The position numbers and the translations under genes are program-made. From assembly GCA_947561585.1 (NCBI GenBank), contig CANNZV010001162.1, positions 229,486 through 293,485 of the forward strand: a stretch of DNA of 64,000 bases, read 5' to 3'. This stretch comes from Caprella mutica. Taxonomy: Eukaryota > Arthropoda > Malacostraca > Amphipoda > Caprellidae. The notes under the pieces are model-generated. The model was given only the letters and a program-made list of their open reading frames with translations, did no database searches and was not told the origin of the DNA. Shown in pieces: positions 1 to 11,967 of the stretch (position 1 is its first letter; every line of letters begins with the position of its first letter).

Positions 1-307
1 GAGAAGAAATGTAAAAATATGTAGGATCCTGTAGATATACGGAAAATCCAAATGAAATTACCGAAATAGCACTAAGTATGCCACCGATTCCCAATATATT
101 ACTCGGTTCAATATATCTCAAGCATTTTCCAAATATGGGTGAAACTAGGAATTGAACAAGTTGAAAAATTCCGAATACCCAACTGTACTGTGAAACTGTG
201 AGTCCCTTGGTTTCTGCCACTTTAGGATAGAAAGGTGCGTGTAGAGCTATGCACAAACCAAAGCAGAAGTTTTGAGCTCCGAGAAAGATCACTTTTTGAC
301 CAAACAT
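1..307 (-). CDS. MFS transporter, SLC18B1-like, partial (N-terminal part)
   Basis: This is the N-terminal ~102 codons of a major facilitator superfamily transporter; the rest lies beyond the left edge. The start is the ATG at 307-305 and the frame stays open to base 1. Translation aligns almost residue for residue with the intact transporter at 45199-46431: TM1 with GAQNFCFGLCIALHAPFYPK, TM2 with SQYSWVFGIFQLVQFL, then the SPIFGK loop. One Leu codon is missing after VIF, and about fifteen residues differ. No intron interrupts it, as in the full copy. The upstream flank is also shared, so this is a segmental duplicate rather than a retrocopy. Whether the complete gene is functional cannot be judged from this window. 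Confidence 0.85.
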   Translation of the reverse strand, partial: MFGQKVIFLGAQNFCFGLCIALHAPFYPKVAETKGLTVSQYSWVFGIFQLVQFLVSPIFGKCLRYIEPSNILGIGGILSAISVISFGFSVYLQDPTYFYISS

Positions 308-500
308 TATGTCAGACAATGTAAGAATTTTGTTTGGCTCGATTGGAATGAGTTATTAACATACGAAATTAAAAGTCACTGGAGTTTTAGAATACATCAT
401 ATTTGTCATCTGAAAGCATTACAGTAATTAGGGTACTTGAAATTCAACAAGATGAATATATAAAAACTATTTTTGATCAAGCGGTTTTGTATAATTCAAC
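1..500. repeat. Segmental duplication, left copy, block A1
   Basis: This block is homologous in direct orientation to about 46122-46640. It covers the 5' part of the MFS gene and about 200 bp upstream; shared words include gagttattaacatacgaaa and tagggtac. Beyond about 500 the two copies lose obvious similarity until 1725. Confidence 0.8.
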
Positions 501-1724
501 AAATTTGACCTGAGGTCGTCATCGAGAAAAATTTAATTAATTTAACCTTATTAACCTAGCCGTTGGCTCATGTGATCACTGTTAGGTAAATAATCGAATT
601 CAACTTATACATCAATAGAATAATTACCGAAAATATGTGCCAGTGAATAACAAATATTTCATCACGATAGAACATGTCATCGTGTCCAGACTCTGTTTCA
701 TTACAAAATTGCCCTGAATACCTACAGTAGTTACGTTTACGATAGTACATTTCTCCGCAGTCTGTACTGTGCACATGTGTGTTTCTTAGCTCGCTAGCTG
801 GGGGAGGGGGAGGTGATAAAAATACTCTATACATAATCGTCTATTATCAAAAATTGACTTCATGTATCTGCTAGAATTTTCTTACACATCTTCTTAATAT
901 AATAGGCTATACCTCTTGCGTTTTTTTAACGAATTTATCGAGTTAGAATAAGAGAATCAATGAAAGTGGGCATCCATCTGCCCAACCGTGAGTTTACCGT
1001 ACCTGTTTCTTTCTGGTACCTTTTTTTTATTGTTGAACCCTTCTCCATCCACAGTTACATTTTCATCAAGTTTTATTCAATTTTGTGAATGTAAAAGGAT
1101 TTTATTGATGGGTGGTGAAATGGCTTTTGCACAAATAGTTAGAAAACCTGAGAAATATTTGTTTCTTATCTTTGTTTGCTAACTTTATTTTAAATAAATA
1201 ACTATTCTTTGGCGTTTACCAATGGATGTGTTAGTATCAAATGAAGGTTTTTACAAAGACGAAATATCGAGATAAGTTAATTTGGTGAGATTTCTTAACA
1301 GTTGTATTTAGGACTGGTCCGCCTGGAACAGTTCCTAGGTTACTAGGGTTAATATTTTCGCTATTGGTACACTGATTATAGCCAGCCAAATTACAAAATA
1401 AAGAAAAGATTGGAAGAATTGGAAGTGATAGTTTCTAGTGTATTTTTTTTGAGCTCACAATAATTATTATTGTTCCATTTGGTTTTGAGAATTTTCTTTA
1501 AATTTAAATCTTTTCATTTTCCCAAAACTATAAGAACATTTAATCAAATTCATATGTAAGAGATCTCACCAATATTTTGGCTCGCATTTTCAATGTTTCA
1601 ACCTAAAACCAGAACAATTGACCGAAAATAATTAATTTTGATGAATTGAAGAAACGAAAATTATCATCAGAAATATCTACTTTTTTCAAAAATGTATATA
1701 AACGAAATTGTCTGTAAAGTATCA
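501..1724. other. AT-rich spacer, no gene seen
   Basis: Only short open frames without recognisable motifs occur here. I found no counterpart in the right-hand copy (46640-50770), where several transposons occupy the equivalent place. Confidence 0.5.
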
Positions 1725-2793
1725 GGGAAAATCGGACCATAATAGGAAAAATTGTTTCCAACCTAAAGCACCTCTTTAAATACAAAGTTTGTGACAATTA
1801 ATATGACCTACACTAGCTTGTGACTTTCGAGGTATAACTCCGAAAAGCTATGATATAGTTCACAATGATTAAAGATTAGTGAAAGCAAACCAGATAAATA
1901 TTATATGCCTTTCCATAACGGAATTTAACCGACAAAATTCAATGAATATTAACAAGTAATATGTAAACTTGTGAAAACTTCCAGAGCACAGAGCTACCCT
2001 AAGCACAATCCACTACTCAGTACAGACCACAAATATTTCTTCACATACACTTATATAACTTCTTTTAAAAACCACAGATGTTACTAGTAACTTAATTTCA
2101 CCAATTATAGCAATTAAATAAGACATTTAAAACCTATCTAAACATTACTTTTAACAAGTGATATTGGTGGATAATTCAACGAAACTGATTATATAATGTA
2201 AATATAACGCAATGAACTCTTTTAAAATATGTGTATCACGGAACAAATGTACTGAAGGAACAAACAAATTATCTCGAAATGCAAATATGAAAAACATTTG
2301 ATGATAATTTCATTCAATTTCATCAGAATATTATATAATATATTTTAACTGGAAAGTATGGATGTTTTGTTTTGTACACTATCTATCTGTATAAATGTAA
2401 ATAATTGTCACGTTGTTATAAGTATAACATCGTGAATTTATGTTAGTTGTTTTATATAGGAGTTTGTTTAATTAAGAACTGTTTAATTTATCGTACAATT
2501 TCTAGTGAATAATTCTTTAAATAATTTTTCGTTGATCACAGAATTTTGTTCAAAATTTCCGTATGGATCTTCCCTACCTTCAAGGCTGGTTTACAAGTAT
2601 GAATAATTCTAGTCTTAAGATTCGATAGAAACGATATATTCTTAAGTTTAAATGAGTATTTTCGTCGTACGATTGTCGATTTATTGTGTGATAGATCTGT
2701 TGGTCGGACGTGCATGCTAGATTTTTAGCTCCTCCCACTCATCCGCGTTCGATCTCAGGATATCATACATGGCGATAATTTTGTAGTATGTAA
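1725..2793. repeat. Segmental duplication, left copy, block A2
   Basis: Collinear with 50772-53053 plus 53965-53990 in the right copy. Landmarks shared at the same spacing are attgtttcca..cctaaag, gacaattaatatga, ctaccctaagcacaatccac and cttcacatacacttatataa. The right copy carries an extra array-ended transposon (50868-52079) and a 911-bp element (53054-53964) that are absent here, so this copy holds the empty sites. Confidence 0.8.
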
Positions 2794-2915
2794 CCACTTT
2801 GTATGAAACTGGACAGATCTTAGGATAAATCAGACGTGTCAAAATGCGACGGAATTTCCTTCCAACCTGAGGTCATACGATTGACCTGACGATTATCTAC
2901 ATATGTAAACCAGCC
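2584..2915. mobile_element. MITE with GGCTGGTTTACA terminal inverted repeats
   Basis: The 332-bp segment starts GGCTGGTTTACA and ends in its exact reverse complement. It has no coding capacity. No clean target duplication is visible. The right-hand paralogue also holds it, but split: most of it at about 52880-53053, and the right end, inverted, at about 60925-61065. The element therefore predates the segmental duplication. A related terminus, CAGGTTTACACGTGCAG, begins at about 3080. Confidence 0.6.
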
Positions 2916-4384
2916 GTTAAGACAATTGCGATTGGTATACAACCGAGAAAGGATATATAATGATATATCTACATTTACATCAGTAAATAATATCATTCAG
3001 AGGATCAGTAGAATTTGTTTGTTGCAGATTGTATTACTAGCGTAGATCACGACTCCGCTCATTCGTCAGTAATGGTGATCCAGGTTTACACGTGCAGATA
3101 AATAGTCAGACCAATCGTAAGAACTGAAATCGGAGGTACATTCCATCGATTGAAGATGCATTTGATTTATCTCAAGATCTGTCCAGTTGCAAAACAAAGC
3201 AATGGCACAACCACCAGCGATGTAGCAACTAGAACAACTGCTCAGATATCGCCATCGATGAGAATCATGAAAATCGAAATCGGACAAGTTGGGGGAGCCA
3301 AAATCCAGCAACTATGTCCCAATAACAGGTCAGTTGTACATTTTATCATGCGAAAAAACTAACCAATAGACAATAGGATATATAGTTTCGGAAAGATCTC
3401 AATTCAATGTCTTAATATATGTCTGAGCGTGTCGAACAATATAAAATGTTGTTTGCAATTTCAGATCAATATCAAGATCTTACACCTTGAGATCTTTTTG
3501 TCGGACATGGCTGCTTAATATTTAGTTCTTCTCACACGTCCGATTGTAATTAATAGGAGCTATTATTTTAGTAATCTATAAAGTAAATACAGACAGGCTT
3601 TGCTTATATTACTCCCTGCTTTTATTTAAGCCGAAATAATTGCAGACCCCTTATCGAAGTTATTAAAGTTCGTAGAAATGAAAAATGGAGACTATTTGAT
3701 GTTTATTTCACGGTAACAATAATAAACAACAATATAACTATTCAAATAAGGTATTAGAAACAATTGTTTCAGAAATTATACTTTATAATAGAAGAAACTA
3801 TCAATTCATTCGCTGCTTTTTACTTTCATTAAACAGCTTCCATCAGCTGATTTGGGCAACAAACACCGCAATAACATTTCATATGAATAATATTATAGGA
3901 ATATCATTATGTGATAGTCGACTACTATATGAATACAATGGGTTATAATCAGTCGTTATTCACATGGTTAAGTCATTTCACTCTAACATTTGAAATAAGT
4001 CCAAGTCCTGAATTTGAAGGTAATAACAGGACCTTCCTATATTATATCTTTATATAAATATGAACATGTATTTCATGTGTGATATTCTTTGTACTCTCTG
4101 TGTTGATTTAACACATTTGGCCGAGAGTAATTATTGCAATTACCAAAAATCTGCAATTGCCAATGCAATTACTCAAATTCTTTAAACGTCTATATTTTCC
4201 CATTAGAACAAGAAGAATTAAACAGCAAATATCCAAATATTTTTCACTATTATTTATTGAATAAATTTGCTAGTTAGGTGTTTAATTTTATGATAGTAAT
4301 AGTGTTGATTTTTAATATAAGTGCAGTGAAAGGAAAAATAAATCAGTGTTTAATTTTTTTCAATATATTTCGATTGTTCTAATA

Positions 4385-5598
4385 CAGTGAAACTCCTGAG
4401 TTATGAAGTATTGGTTTCTTCATAACTCAGAGCCACTTCATAACTCGTGAGCAGTGATAGTTCTCTGTGATTGAAATCACAGAGAATTTTTGTCATTGAG
4501 GGATAACTATGACAAATACTATTCTTAATGAATGTGCTGTGAGCACTAAATTTTATACAAAATTGAGGTAATTAAACAAATATTAAGTAAATGTTGTGGG
4601 AAATCAATATAGCTACTCATTATTGTACAAAAAATTAATATGTCACGGTAGTTGTCATTTATGACTAAAATCACTAAATTTAAATCATTAACAAAAAATA
4701 CACAGCATATAAATCTCAAACAATGAAGAAAACATGGTTTATACTCAATATATCCTCTTTATTGATAACCTAAACTTTATAGTAAATCTTTGCATTCCTG
4801 ATTTACATTTTCATATATGATACTCCATTATAGGATAATACACAATTATAGGTGGTATCCTAGAATTGGATATCATCCCTACCTTTAATAATTATTGGGT
4901 GTCATCCTATAATTGGGTATTGTCCTATAATTGGGTATTGTCCTATAATTGGGTATTGTCCTATAATTGGGTATTGTCCTATAATTGGGTACTGTCCTAT
5001 AATTGGGTATTGTTCTATAAATGGGTATTGTCCTATTATTGGGTATTGTTCTATAAATGGGTATTGTCCTATAATTAGGTATTGTTCTATAATTGGGTAT
5101 TATTCTATAGTAGAGTATTATTCTATAATAGAGTATTATTCTATAATAGAGTATTATTCTATAATAGAGTATTATTCTATAATAGAGTATTATTCTATAA
5201 TAGAGTATTATTCTATAATAGAGTATTATTCTATAATAGAGTATTATTCTACAATATAGTATTATCTTATTATATGGTAGAGTCTGGTGGAGAAGATTGC
5301 AAAAATCCACTATTGCATTGACGTTGTTATTCTTATAAAAACTTCTATTTTGTAATAGCTTGTTATACTTGCATTTTTCATTTTCACTTCTGTAATATGA
5401 TTTTCACTTTTGTCAATTCCCTATTCAATTCTGAGAACTTGACTTAGAAAAGGTTTAGTTATACCTCAAGAAATAGCGTTTTCTATGATTTAAACAAAGA
5501 AAATACTTCATAACTCAGGATCATTTCATAATTCAGGTCCTTCATTACTCGGGTGCTTCAAAAAAAAAAAAAAACTTCGTAACTCAGTAGTTTTACTG
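4385..5598. mobile_element. Pogo/Tigger-like non-autonomous DNA transposon (~1.2 kb)
   Basis: The terminal inverted repeats CAGTGAAACTCCTGAGTTAT and CAGTAAAACTACTGAGTTAC (right end reverse-complemented) are flanked by TA on both sides, the target duplication of the Tc1/mariner/pogo superfamily. Copies of a cttcataactcag word recur near both ends. A 12-bp hairpin (ttctctgtgatt, 2-nt loop, complement) lies near 4451. The centre is an 18-bp minisatellite and no transposase is present. The inverted paralogue at 57-59 kb lacks the element. Confidence 0.75.
4845..5280. repeat. 18-bp minisatellite inside the pogo-like element
   Basis: About two dozen tandem copies of an 18-bp unit. The left half is mostly TATAATTGGGTATTGTCC and the right half TATAATAGAGTATTATTC, with intermediates between. 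Because 18 is a multiple of three, both strands show long repetitive open frames (YNWVLS, YRIIL). I read these as by-products of the repeat, not genes. Confidence 0.95.
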
Positions 5599-5999
5599 TA
5601 CTTTAAAATTACCGATAAACAACAGTAACGTATATTCGACGTTTCTGTGGATAAATAATCGTGAACTGAAAGCAATACAAGATTGCAGAACATGAGGACT
5701 GTAACGATATATTATAATATTTTAAAATATAGACATCATTATTTGCTTAGTGAAGAGAGTTTTTATATTCGGTAGTCTTCACAATTAAAATTAGAAGAAG
5801 CAACGAATAAGTGATATAACCTATTAAATGAAGATCTGAATAAATATGTATGGAAATTTTTAGATGTCAGTTGATCATTAACACTTGTGAGTCATTAATT
5901 AAATATCATCATTACCTTATTTCATGTTCATCTGTTTCATTTAATAATCTCTCACAGATGTACCAAAAAACTATATAATAACATTTAACAATTTAAAAA

Positions 6000-6445
6000 A
6001 AAAATGTATATATATATATTCAGTTTGTTGTATACAATCTCAATTTTTCTTTCTATTTTGTGTTATATTTCACTTGGTATAAATATTTACTTTCGCAGAA
6101 TGCGGGAAGGTCATATTTTCATCGGCATTTATTTATTTACTTATTTATTTATTTATTTATTTATTCATCATCTTGTTATTCGCATACCTGAAAAAGTGTG
6201 AAACCAAATTGCCTGAAATTCATTGAAACGATTGGTCCATGTCCAGTGTCCTGCTGGTAGAATTTTGGAAGCGATCCGATCAAAGGTCAAGGTCATTTAT
6301 AACTCAATAACTCAAACAGTATTGCACCATAAATTGCATGAAACTTTGTGGTACGATTGGTTATTATCCAGTTAGCAGTTTATCAAATTTTGGGAGAGAA
6401 CGGGTCAAAGCGGCGGCGAAGGTATGCGCTCTACCGAGAACACAT
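6000..6445. mobile_element. Dispersed-repeat-like insertion with TTTA tract
   Basis: This segment interrupts the homology with the inverted paralogue at about 56960-57130, which suggests insertion. It holds TA and TTTA tracts (6122-6170) and two diverged copies of a phrase with aaggtcaaggtca and attttgg. It ends in a GC-richer ggcggcgaaggtatgcgctc. The last motif resembles the tail of interspersed repeats seen in many invertebrates; the family was not identified. Confidence 0.4.
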
Positions 6446-7080
6446 AATCTAGTTGTAACATATTTCAGTTTGGCGGCTATTGTTTTGAATGCTTTTTAAT
6501 TTTCATGTCGCCATCTGAACATCTGTCAAACCACCTGTTTGGAAACTTACCATTCAGACACTGTCAGATAGTTCTAGACCAATGAGTGAGTCCTGGCTCA
6601 ACTTTGCACTAAAAAAAATATTTGGGATTTGGAAAAATCGAATAGCAAACTAAAAAGTCAGTCTATAGGTAATTCAAATAATTATCACATAACATTTTCA
6701 TCAATTAAATTGGGCTCAAAATTCCGCCATTCCATATGGTCACCCAAACAGTTGTTCGAAAGTGAACGAAGTGGTATTTCAGCTGTACAGTGAGTAAAAG
6801 AAGTGCACCAGTAATGACAATAATTATAAGTGGATATGGATATGAAAATGTACAACATCAGAAAAATTTTGATGCCGGAGGAAGTACTGGTACCTTTTAT
6901 GCTTAAAATGTGAAACACTACTATAATACATTCGTTTTATAAGCATGTGCCGCTTTTATTATGACTCAGACTTATGACAATTGGATAAGTGTGGGTCATG
7001 TCTAGTTTATATTCATCTGTCATAGAAGGTACTTAAAGAGTAACTTTGGTAATTTGGTTGGTAGTTTCCAGTTCATGATT

Positions 7081-7810
7081 GAACTATCTTAAATCTCCGA
7101 AAATTTTATGATGGTATTTCTTATATGAGCTTCTATGACTGATCCATGGATCAGTCTTAAAAGTTCATATAAGAAATATAATAAGAAAATCTTAGAAGGT
7201 TTAAGATTGATCAGTCATAGGAGTTCATATAAAGAATATCATCAGAAAATTTTCGAATTTTAAAGATGGATCAGTCATAGAAGTTCATATAAGAGAAACC
7301 ATCAGAAAATTTTCGGAGATTTAAGATGGTTCAGTCATAGGAGGTCATATAAGAAATACTATCAGAAAATCTTCGGAGATTTAAGATAGTTCAATCATAG
7401 AGGTTCATATAAGAAATACCATCAGAAATTTTTCGAAGATTTAAGATGGATCAGTCATAGAAGTTCATTTAAGAAATACCATCAGAAAATCTTCGAAGAT
7501 TTAAGATGGATCAGTCATAGGAGTTCATATAAAGAATATCTTCAGAAAATCTTCGTAGATTTAAGAATGTTCAGTCATAGAAATTAATATAAGAAATACC
7601 ATCAGAAAATTTTCGGAGATTTAAGATAGTTCAATCATAGAAGTTCATATAAGAAATATCATCAGAAAATCTTTGCAGATTTAAGATGTTACAGCCATTC
7701 AAATTCATAGTAGGATTATTATCAGAAAATCTTCGTAGATTCAAGATGGTTTATTCATAGAAGTTCATATTAGGAACATTATCAGAAAATATTCGGAGAT
7801 TTTGGTTGAT
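7081..7810. repeat. 60-bp satellite array with inverted first unit
   Basis: About eleven direct units of 60 bp (consensus parts: ttaagatggatcagtcatag, aagttcatataagaaatacc, atcagaaaatcttcggagat) follow one inverted unit at 7081-7146. The inverted and first direct units meet at the perfect 20-bp palindrome gactgatccatggatcagtc (7137-7156). No coding potential is visible. Confidence 0.95.
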
Positions 7811-8210
7811 ATAATCTACTATACATCATGGTTAGGAAATATTATGGTGACTATAGATGTTTATAGGATGTTTTGCACAAGGATGATATATATCGAATAT
7901 TATCTATAATCACGTAAGATCTAGCCCCCTATAATGTCTGTCCACCATAATCTTCTATGACCTCACCCTAATATTCTCCCTGGGAAGGTGCATCAACTAT
8001 AATAATATATTGCTCTAGAGTCTAGAGGCTAGAACGTATGTGCGCAAAGACCTTGAGAGTATTTCAGTGAGATGCACTTTAATGTCTCAGATTATCTTTC
8101 ATTAAAATAATGGGAGCAATTTCAGTATACTTATTTTAAGTGCATCGCACTGGATTATTAAGAGAAAGTGTATCATTGAAGTACTAAATTCATGCTCTTG
8201 AATAACATAG
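7811..8210. other. Spacer, no gene seen
   Basis: AT-rich sequence without a convincing frame. A short palindromic CTCTAGAGTCTAGAG lies near 8012. Confidence 0.5.
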
Positions 8211-8220
8211 AGTATCAAAA

Positions 8221-9051
8221 TTGGTTGCTGGAAATTTCGGTCTTGAAAAATGCGGTCTGGAGAATTTGGTCTCAGAATAAAAAATACTCAGCCAACGAAC
8301 TCAATCACAAATTGGATCAATTCAATTCATTTATAATACAGATCTGTAAAATCTTTTTTTTTTTAATTTGTCATTGAAAATCGATTTTGAATAAAATTGA
8401 AAAATAATTGAAATATTATTTTCTTATATGTTTTCTACAATTTAGGGCACATATAGGCTTATATACTTTATGAATATTAATTTTGTTAGTATAGTATGTC
8501 TCAATTATGTATCTAAAACCAAATCTTACTCATTAGCTCTGATAATATTTTAATGTCACTGAAATTATATTATTGTCTAATACCATATGCAATATGAGTT
8601 TTCATTGACAAAAAAACAGTTTAAAAATTCCAATTACTGAATTTTAGTATTTCCAATTTAAAATCAACCTAGCTCAAAACATTTTATTGACTAAAAAAAA
8701 CAAAATGTACGAGTAATGCGTCTAATAGACATTAACCCATTTTGTAGATCACATAAAATCAGCAAGTTACATCTAACTGATAAGTTTTTATTTATACCTC
8801 AGACTTCAGAATTTTCCGCTCAAATCTCATGTTAAATACGTAAATGTCATAACATGTCACAATTTTTACTAATGTTGCATATCATTTTACAACGGTTAAT
8901 GATGCTATCAGATCTTAATAAATACACTTCACATTTTAGTGCTCATAATTTTAACTTTTTCTATTGTTGTTCTTTAACAACATAACTATAAAATGAGACC
9001 GAATTTTCCGAAACCATGTTTTCCGAGATCGAATTTTCCTAGAACCATCAT
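8221..9051. mobile_element. TIR transposon with ~10-bp target duplication (Mutator-like size)
   Basis: Imperfect inverted termini of about 55 bp contain the word ..TTCGGTCT / GAATTTGGTCTCA, repeated three times per end. They are flanked by the direct repeat AGTATCAAAA at 8211-8220 and 9052-9061. A 9-11-bp target duplication is typical of Mutator-like elements. The interior has no transposase. The short open frame at 8192-8377 lies on the left terminus and is not a gene. Confidence 0.7.
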
Positions 9052-9061
9052 AGTATCAAAA

Positions 9062-11804
9062 CTATGCGTCATGTTTTTTTATCTTTTTGAGATGAAGCTT
9101 TTTGAGTAAACGTGAAGCACCAATTGATACGACAATTAAAATACAGAAATTGTAGTACATAATTTTTAGACATATATTATTTAATTTACCTATATTCGTT
9201 CTTTTTTCCTTCTCCAATTATTAGTTTTGCAAATTTGATCAAGTGTACATTAATTATTTGATCAAATATTCTCAGAAGTGAAGTTTACTTTACCATTAAA
9301 TGATTCATCTCTTTCAGACTATATTTATTGTATTAAATGATACTTTCCTCAATAATTTCGCCGAAACACCTTGCTATAAGTAATATCAATGATGACACTA
9401 TTATATTTAGTGTTCATTTTGGTGCTGGTAAGAATGTTCATTATTGGTTTGCTCAAACAATTTTATTTTCACTCTAAAAATGAATTGATACAAGGAGAAT
9501 AATCTCTTTATGGATTGTTTTTGGATTAACATTACCGGTAAAACTATTGCTAAAATACTTAACAAATTATCAAACCTCCAAAACATTTATAATAATAAAT
9601 CATTATAGAGCTGTAACTGATGTAAAATAAGATTAGTTGTTTAATCATTCCAAATTATTTATCTTGATGATCTTTTCCAAATTAATTATCTTGATGATCA
9701 TTCCATTCAATCAATGAATATTGTACTATAGTTGTACTTACTGTAAATTTATATTTATTTTAGCGAAATTTTAAAGTCGATACTTACATGTAAACATGTA
9801 AAGTCGATACTTATAGTAAACTCCCTCACAAAATATAACTCTGTCACTAATATTTCTCAAAATTTCCTGCTTAGTAATAGATTTATATGATAACCTAGAA
9901 ACAAATTAAGGCGAGTTTGCCAACAAAAAAGGGTTTTATGATTTTTCATTATTTCACTGTTCTATCATACCCCGATAATAGAAAATATTTTTACTCGATT
10001 TCACTTACTCCAACAAAACCAGAAAAAAACACTTTTATTTTCATAACAAAAATGAGAGTTTAATGATAATACTGAAAAACACGAACAAGCAAATAATATC
10101 CAGAATTTTTTTTAACTTCTCCTCAAAAGACGCAAATCACATCAAAAAAGGCAAATTGAATTACTATGCCCAATAATTGCCACCAGTGATAGTGCATGAC
10201 TGACATCTATTTCAAGGTGTAGGTTTTTGGTTACAATAAATGCTGTGAATTATTTCTATCTTCTCCAGAGAATCTGTTAGTGAATTGTAATCCTCTGAGA
10301 AATATTAATTCATACGAATGAAAACATGTTTTTTTATATTCATTTTTGTAAAAAATAAATATTTGTATTGTAAAAGGAATACCTTAGTTTTAAAACTTAC
10401 CTTATCCGATCAATGAAGAAAGCAAGAAATGATCATAATTTTATGCTAATTCTTGACGAAACTATGACGTGATGTGTTACCAAACATTATCTATTTCAAT
10501 TCATTTTTTGGATTGAATAAACTTGCTATGAGAGTTAAAAGTTACTTCTATGAAAATTTTAACGCATGTTAAAAGAACTATGACATAGTCATACTATATT
10601 GTAGCAATTCTCACAAAGACTGCTAATCCAATGTATGTATCTGGTATATAAATTTACTTACTATGAGAGTTGGCGCTACTGTTTTTAATCTTTTATGTGA
10701 GTCATAACCAACGTAAATATTAATTCCTTTTAAATAGTACCTGGAACTCACCACGAAGGTAGATGCAAAACCAAACCATATATTTAAGTCAAAACAAAAC
10801 ATATTTCATTTGATTTAACTAATTCTTTCTCTGTGTGCAGTAACTGTATGCACTGAAGAATATTTTGGGCCGTAGGGTGAGTTTCAAGTTATCAGGTGGT
10901 TCTACATTTTCGGATACGTAAAAAAATATACAATAAAATGTATTTATCATTTATTTTAGTTCGTATCCATGATACCTGAACTCATGCATGTAAATAAATC
11001 AAAAAGGAATTTTTAAAAGAGTAACAATTCTATAATATTATGAGTCATACCTTGATCTTATTAGTAATAAGAGCGAGGTGTAATAAAAGTGGGGTATGAA
11101 TGTATAAGCCATCAAATTCAAGTTACAAAGTATCATAGATTGAAAAGTGATCATTTTCTTTGATATGATGTACTATGGTAAAACAATAATTGAGGTAAAG
11201 TAATTATGGCGTATTTAGAGAGAATCCTGAAATCTGTGGTGAAGATTGAATTAGATCTGATATTCTTCATCTTGGACTTCACCATAACTTTCTCTCTTAG
11301 AAGACCGACTGATTCTCTGATTGCATATACGTTAGAAACATAAAATAGATGTCCATACTGGCAATATGAGAAAAGTAGAGGCTTCCTACATATTTTCATC
11401 TTTCATTTACAATAGAATGTTTCAACTTTAATATGCAGTATAGTCAAGATCAAAATTTTGTCAAATTGGGCCAAATTTGTTTATAACATTCATATGTGTA
11501 ATATTAATATATTCGTAACTTGTTGAAATGTGGAATAAAATTATAAAATAAAAAGTGGCACCCTCAAGTCGAGAGATATAGAGTGAGCACACAGGAGATA
11601 TAATGAATAATCGAATATACTATATTATAGGAAAAGTGGAGTTCTTAATAAAACTATATATTGTAAATTGAATTCAAAATGAATCAAGAACACTTAAGTA
11701 GCTATCACGCATTAACTTAAGATGTTTAGCCATGAATTAATTGTTTGTTTAAATATACACATGACAAGAGATTTAGTGGTTATAGTGGTCTAGCAGTTTT
11801 GATA
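9062..11804. other. Long AT-rich spacer
   Basis: No gene recognised on either strand. Small features only: a 28-bp direct repeat with ttatcttgatgatc at about 9649-9704, and a repeated aaagtcgatactta around acatgtaaacatgt near 9775-9820. Confidence 0.5.
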
Positions 11805-11900
11805 AGAAATATGATTTTTCAGGAAATATGATTTTTCAGGAAATATGATTTTTCAGGAAATCTGATATTCCAGGAAATATTAATATTTCAGATTATTGAG
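11805..11900. repeat. 17-bp tandem repeat
   Basis: Four to five copies of aaatatgatttttcagg, degenerating to the right. It lies just downstream of the stop of the minus-strand lectin gene. Confidence 0.85.
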
Positions 11901-11967
11901 CTCTATAAATATATAAGAAACTTCTTGCTAATCTGCCAGTGAGAGTACTGCCCCTTTAATAACGAAT

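Larger units (their letters stand above)
2795..6900. repeat. Segmental duplication, left copy, block B (partner inverted)
   Basis: Homologous in reverse orientation to about 56500-61065. Matching stretches: 2815-2921 with 60930-61031, 3470-3870 with 60490-60800, 3935-4200 with 58660-58960, 5700-5960 with 57130-57400, and 6450-6880 with 56540-56960. Each side has private insertions. This side holds the pogo-like element 4385-5598 and the insert 6000-6445. The other side holds the Helitron-like element 58957-60461 and an unmatched 57480-58600. No intact gene was recognised in it. Confidence 0.8.

Noticed and set aside
4866..5321. Long open frames on both strands over the 18-bp repeat (YNWVLS..., YRIIL...)
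   Set aside because: They follow from a repeat unit divisible by three and lie inside a transposon. Both strands are equally open, so there is no sign of a protein gene.
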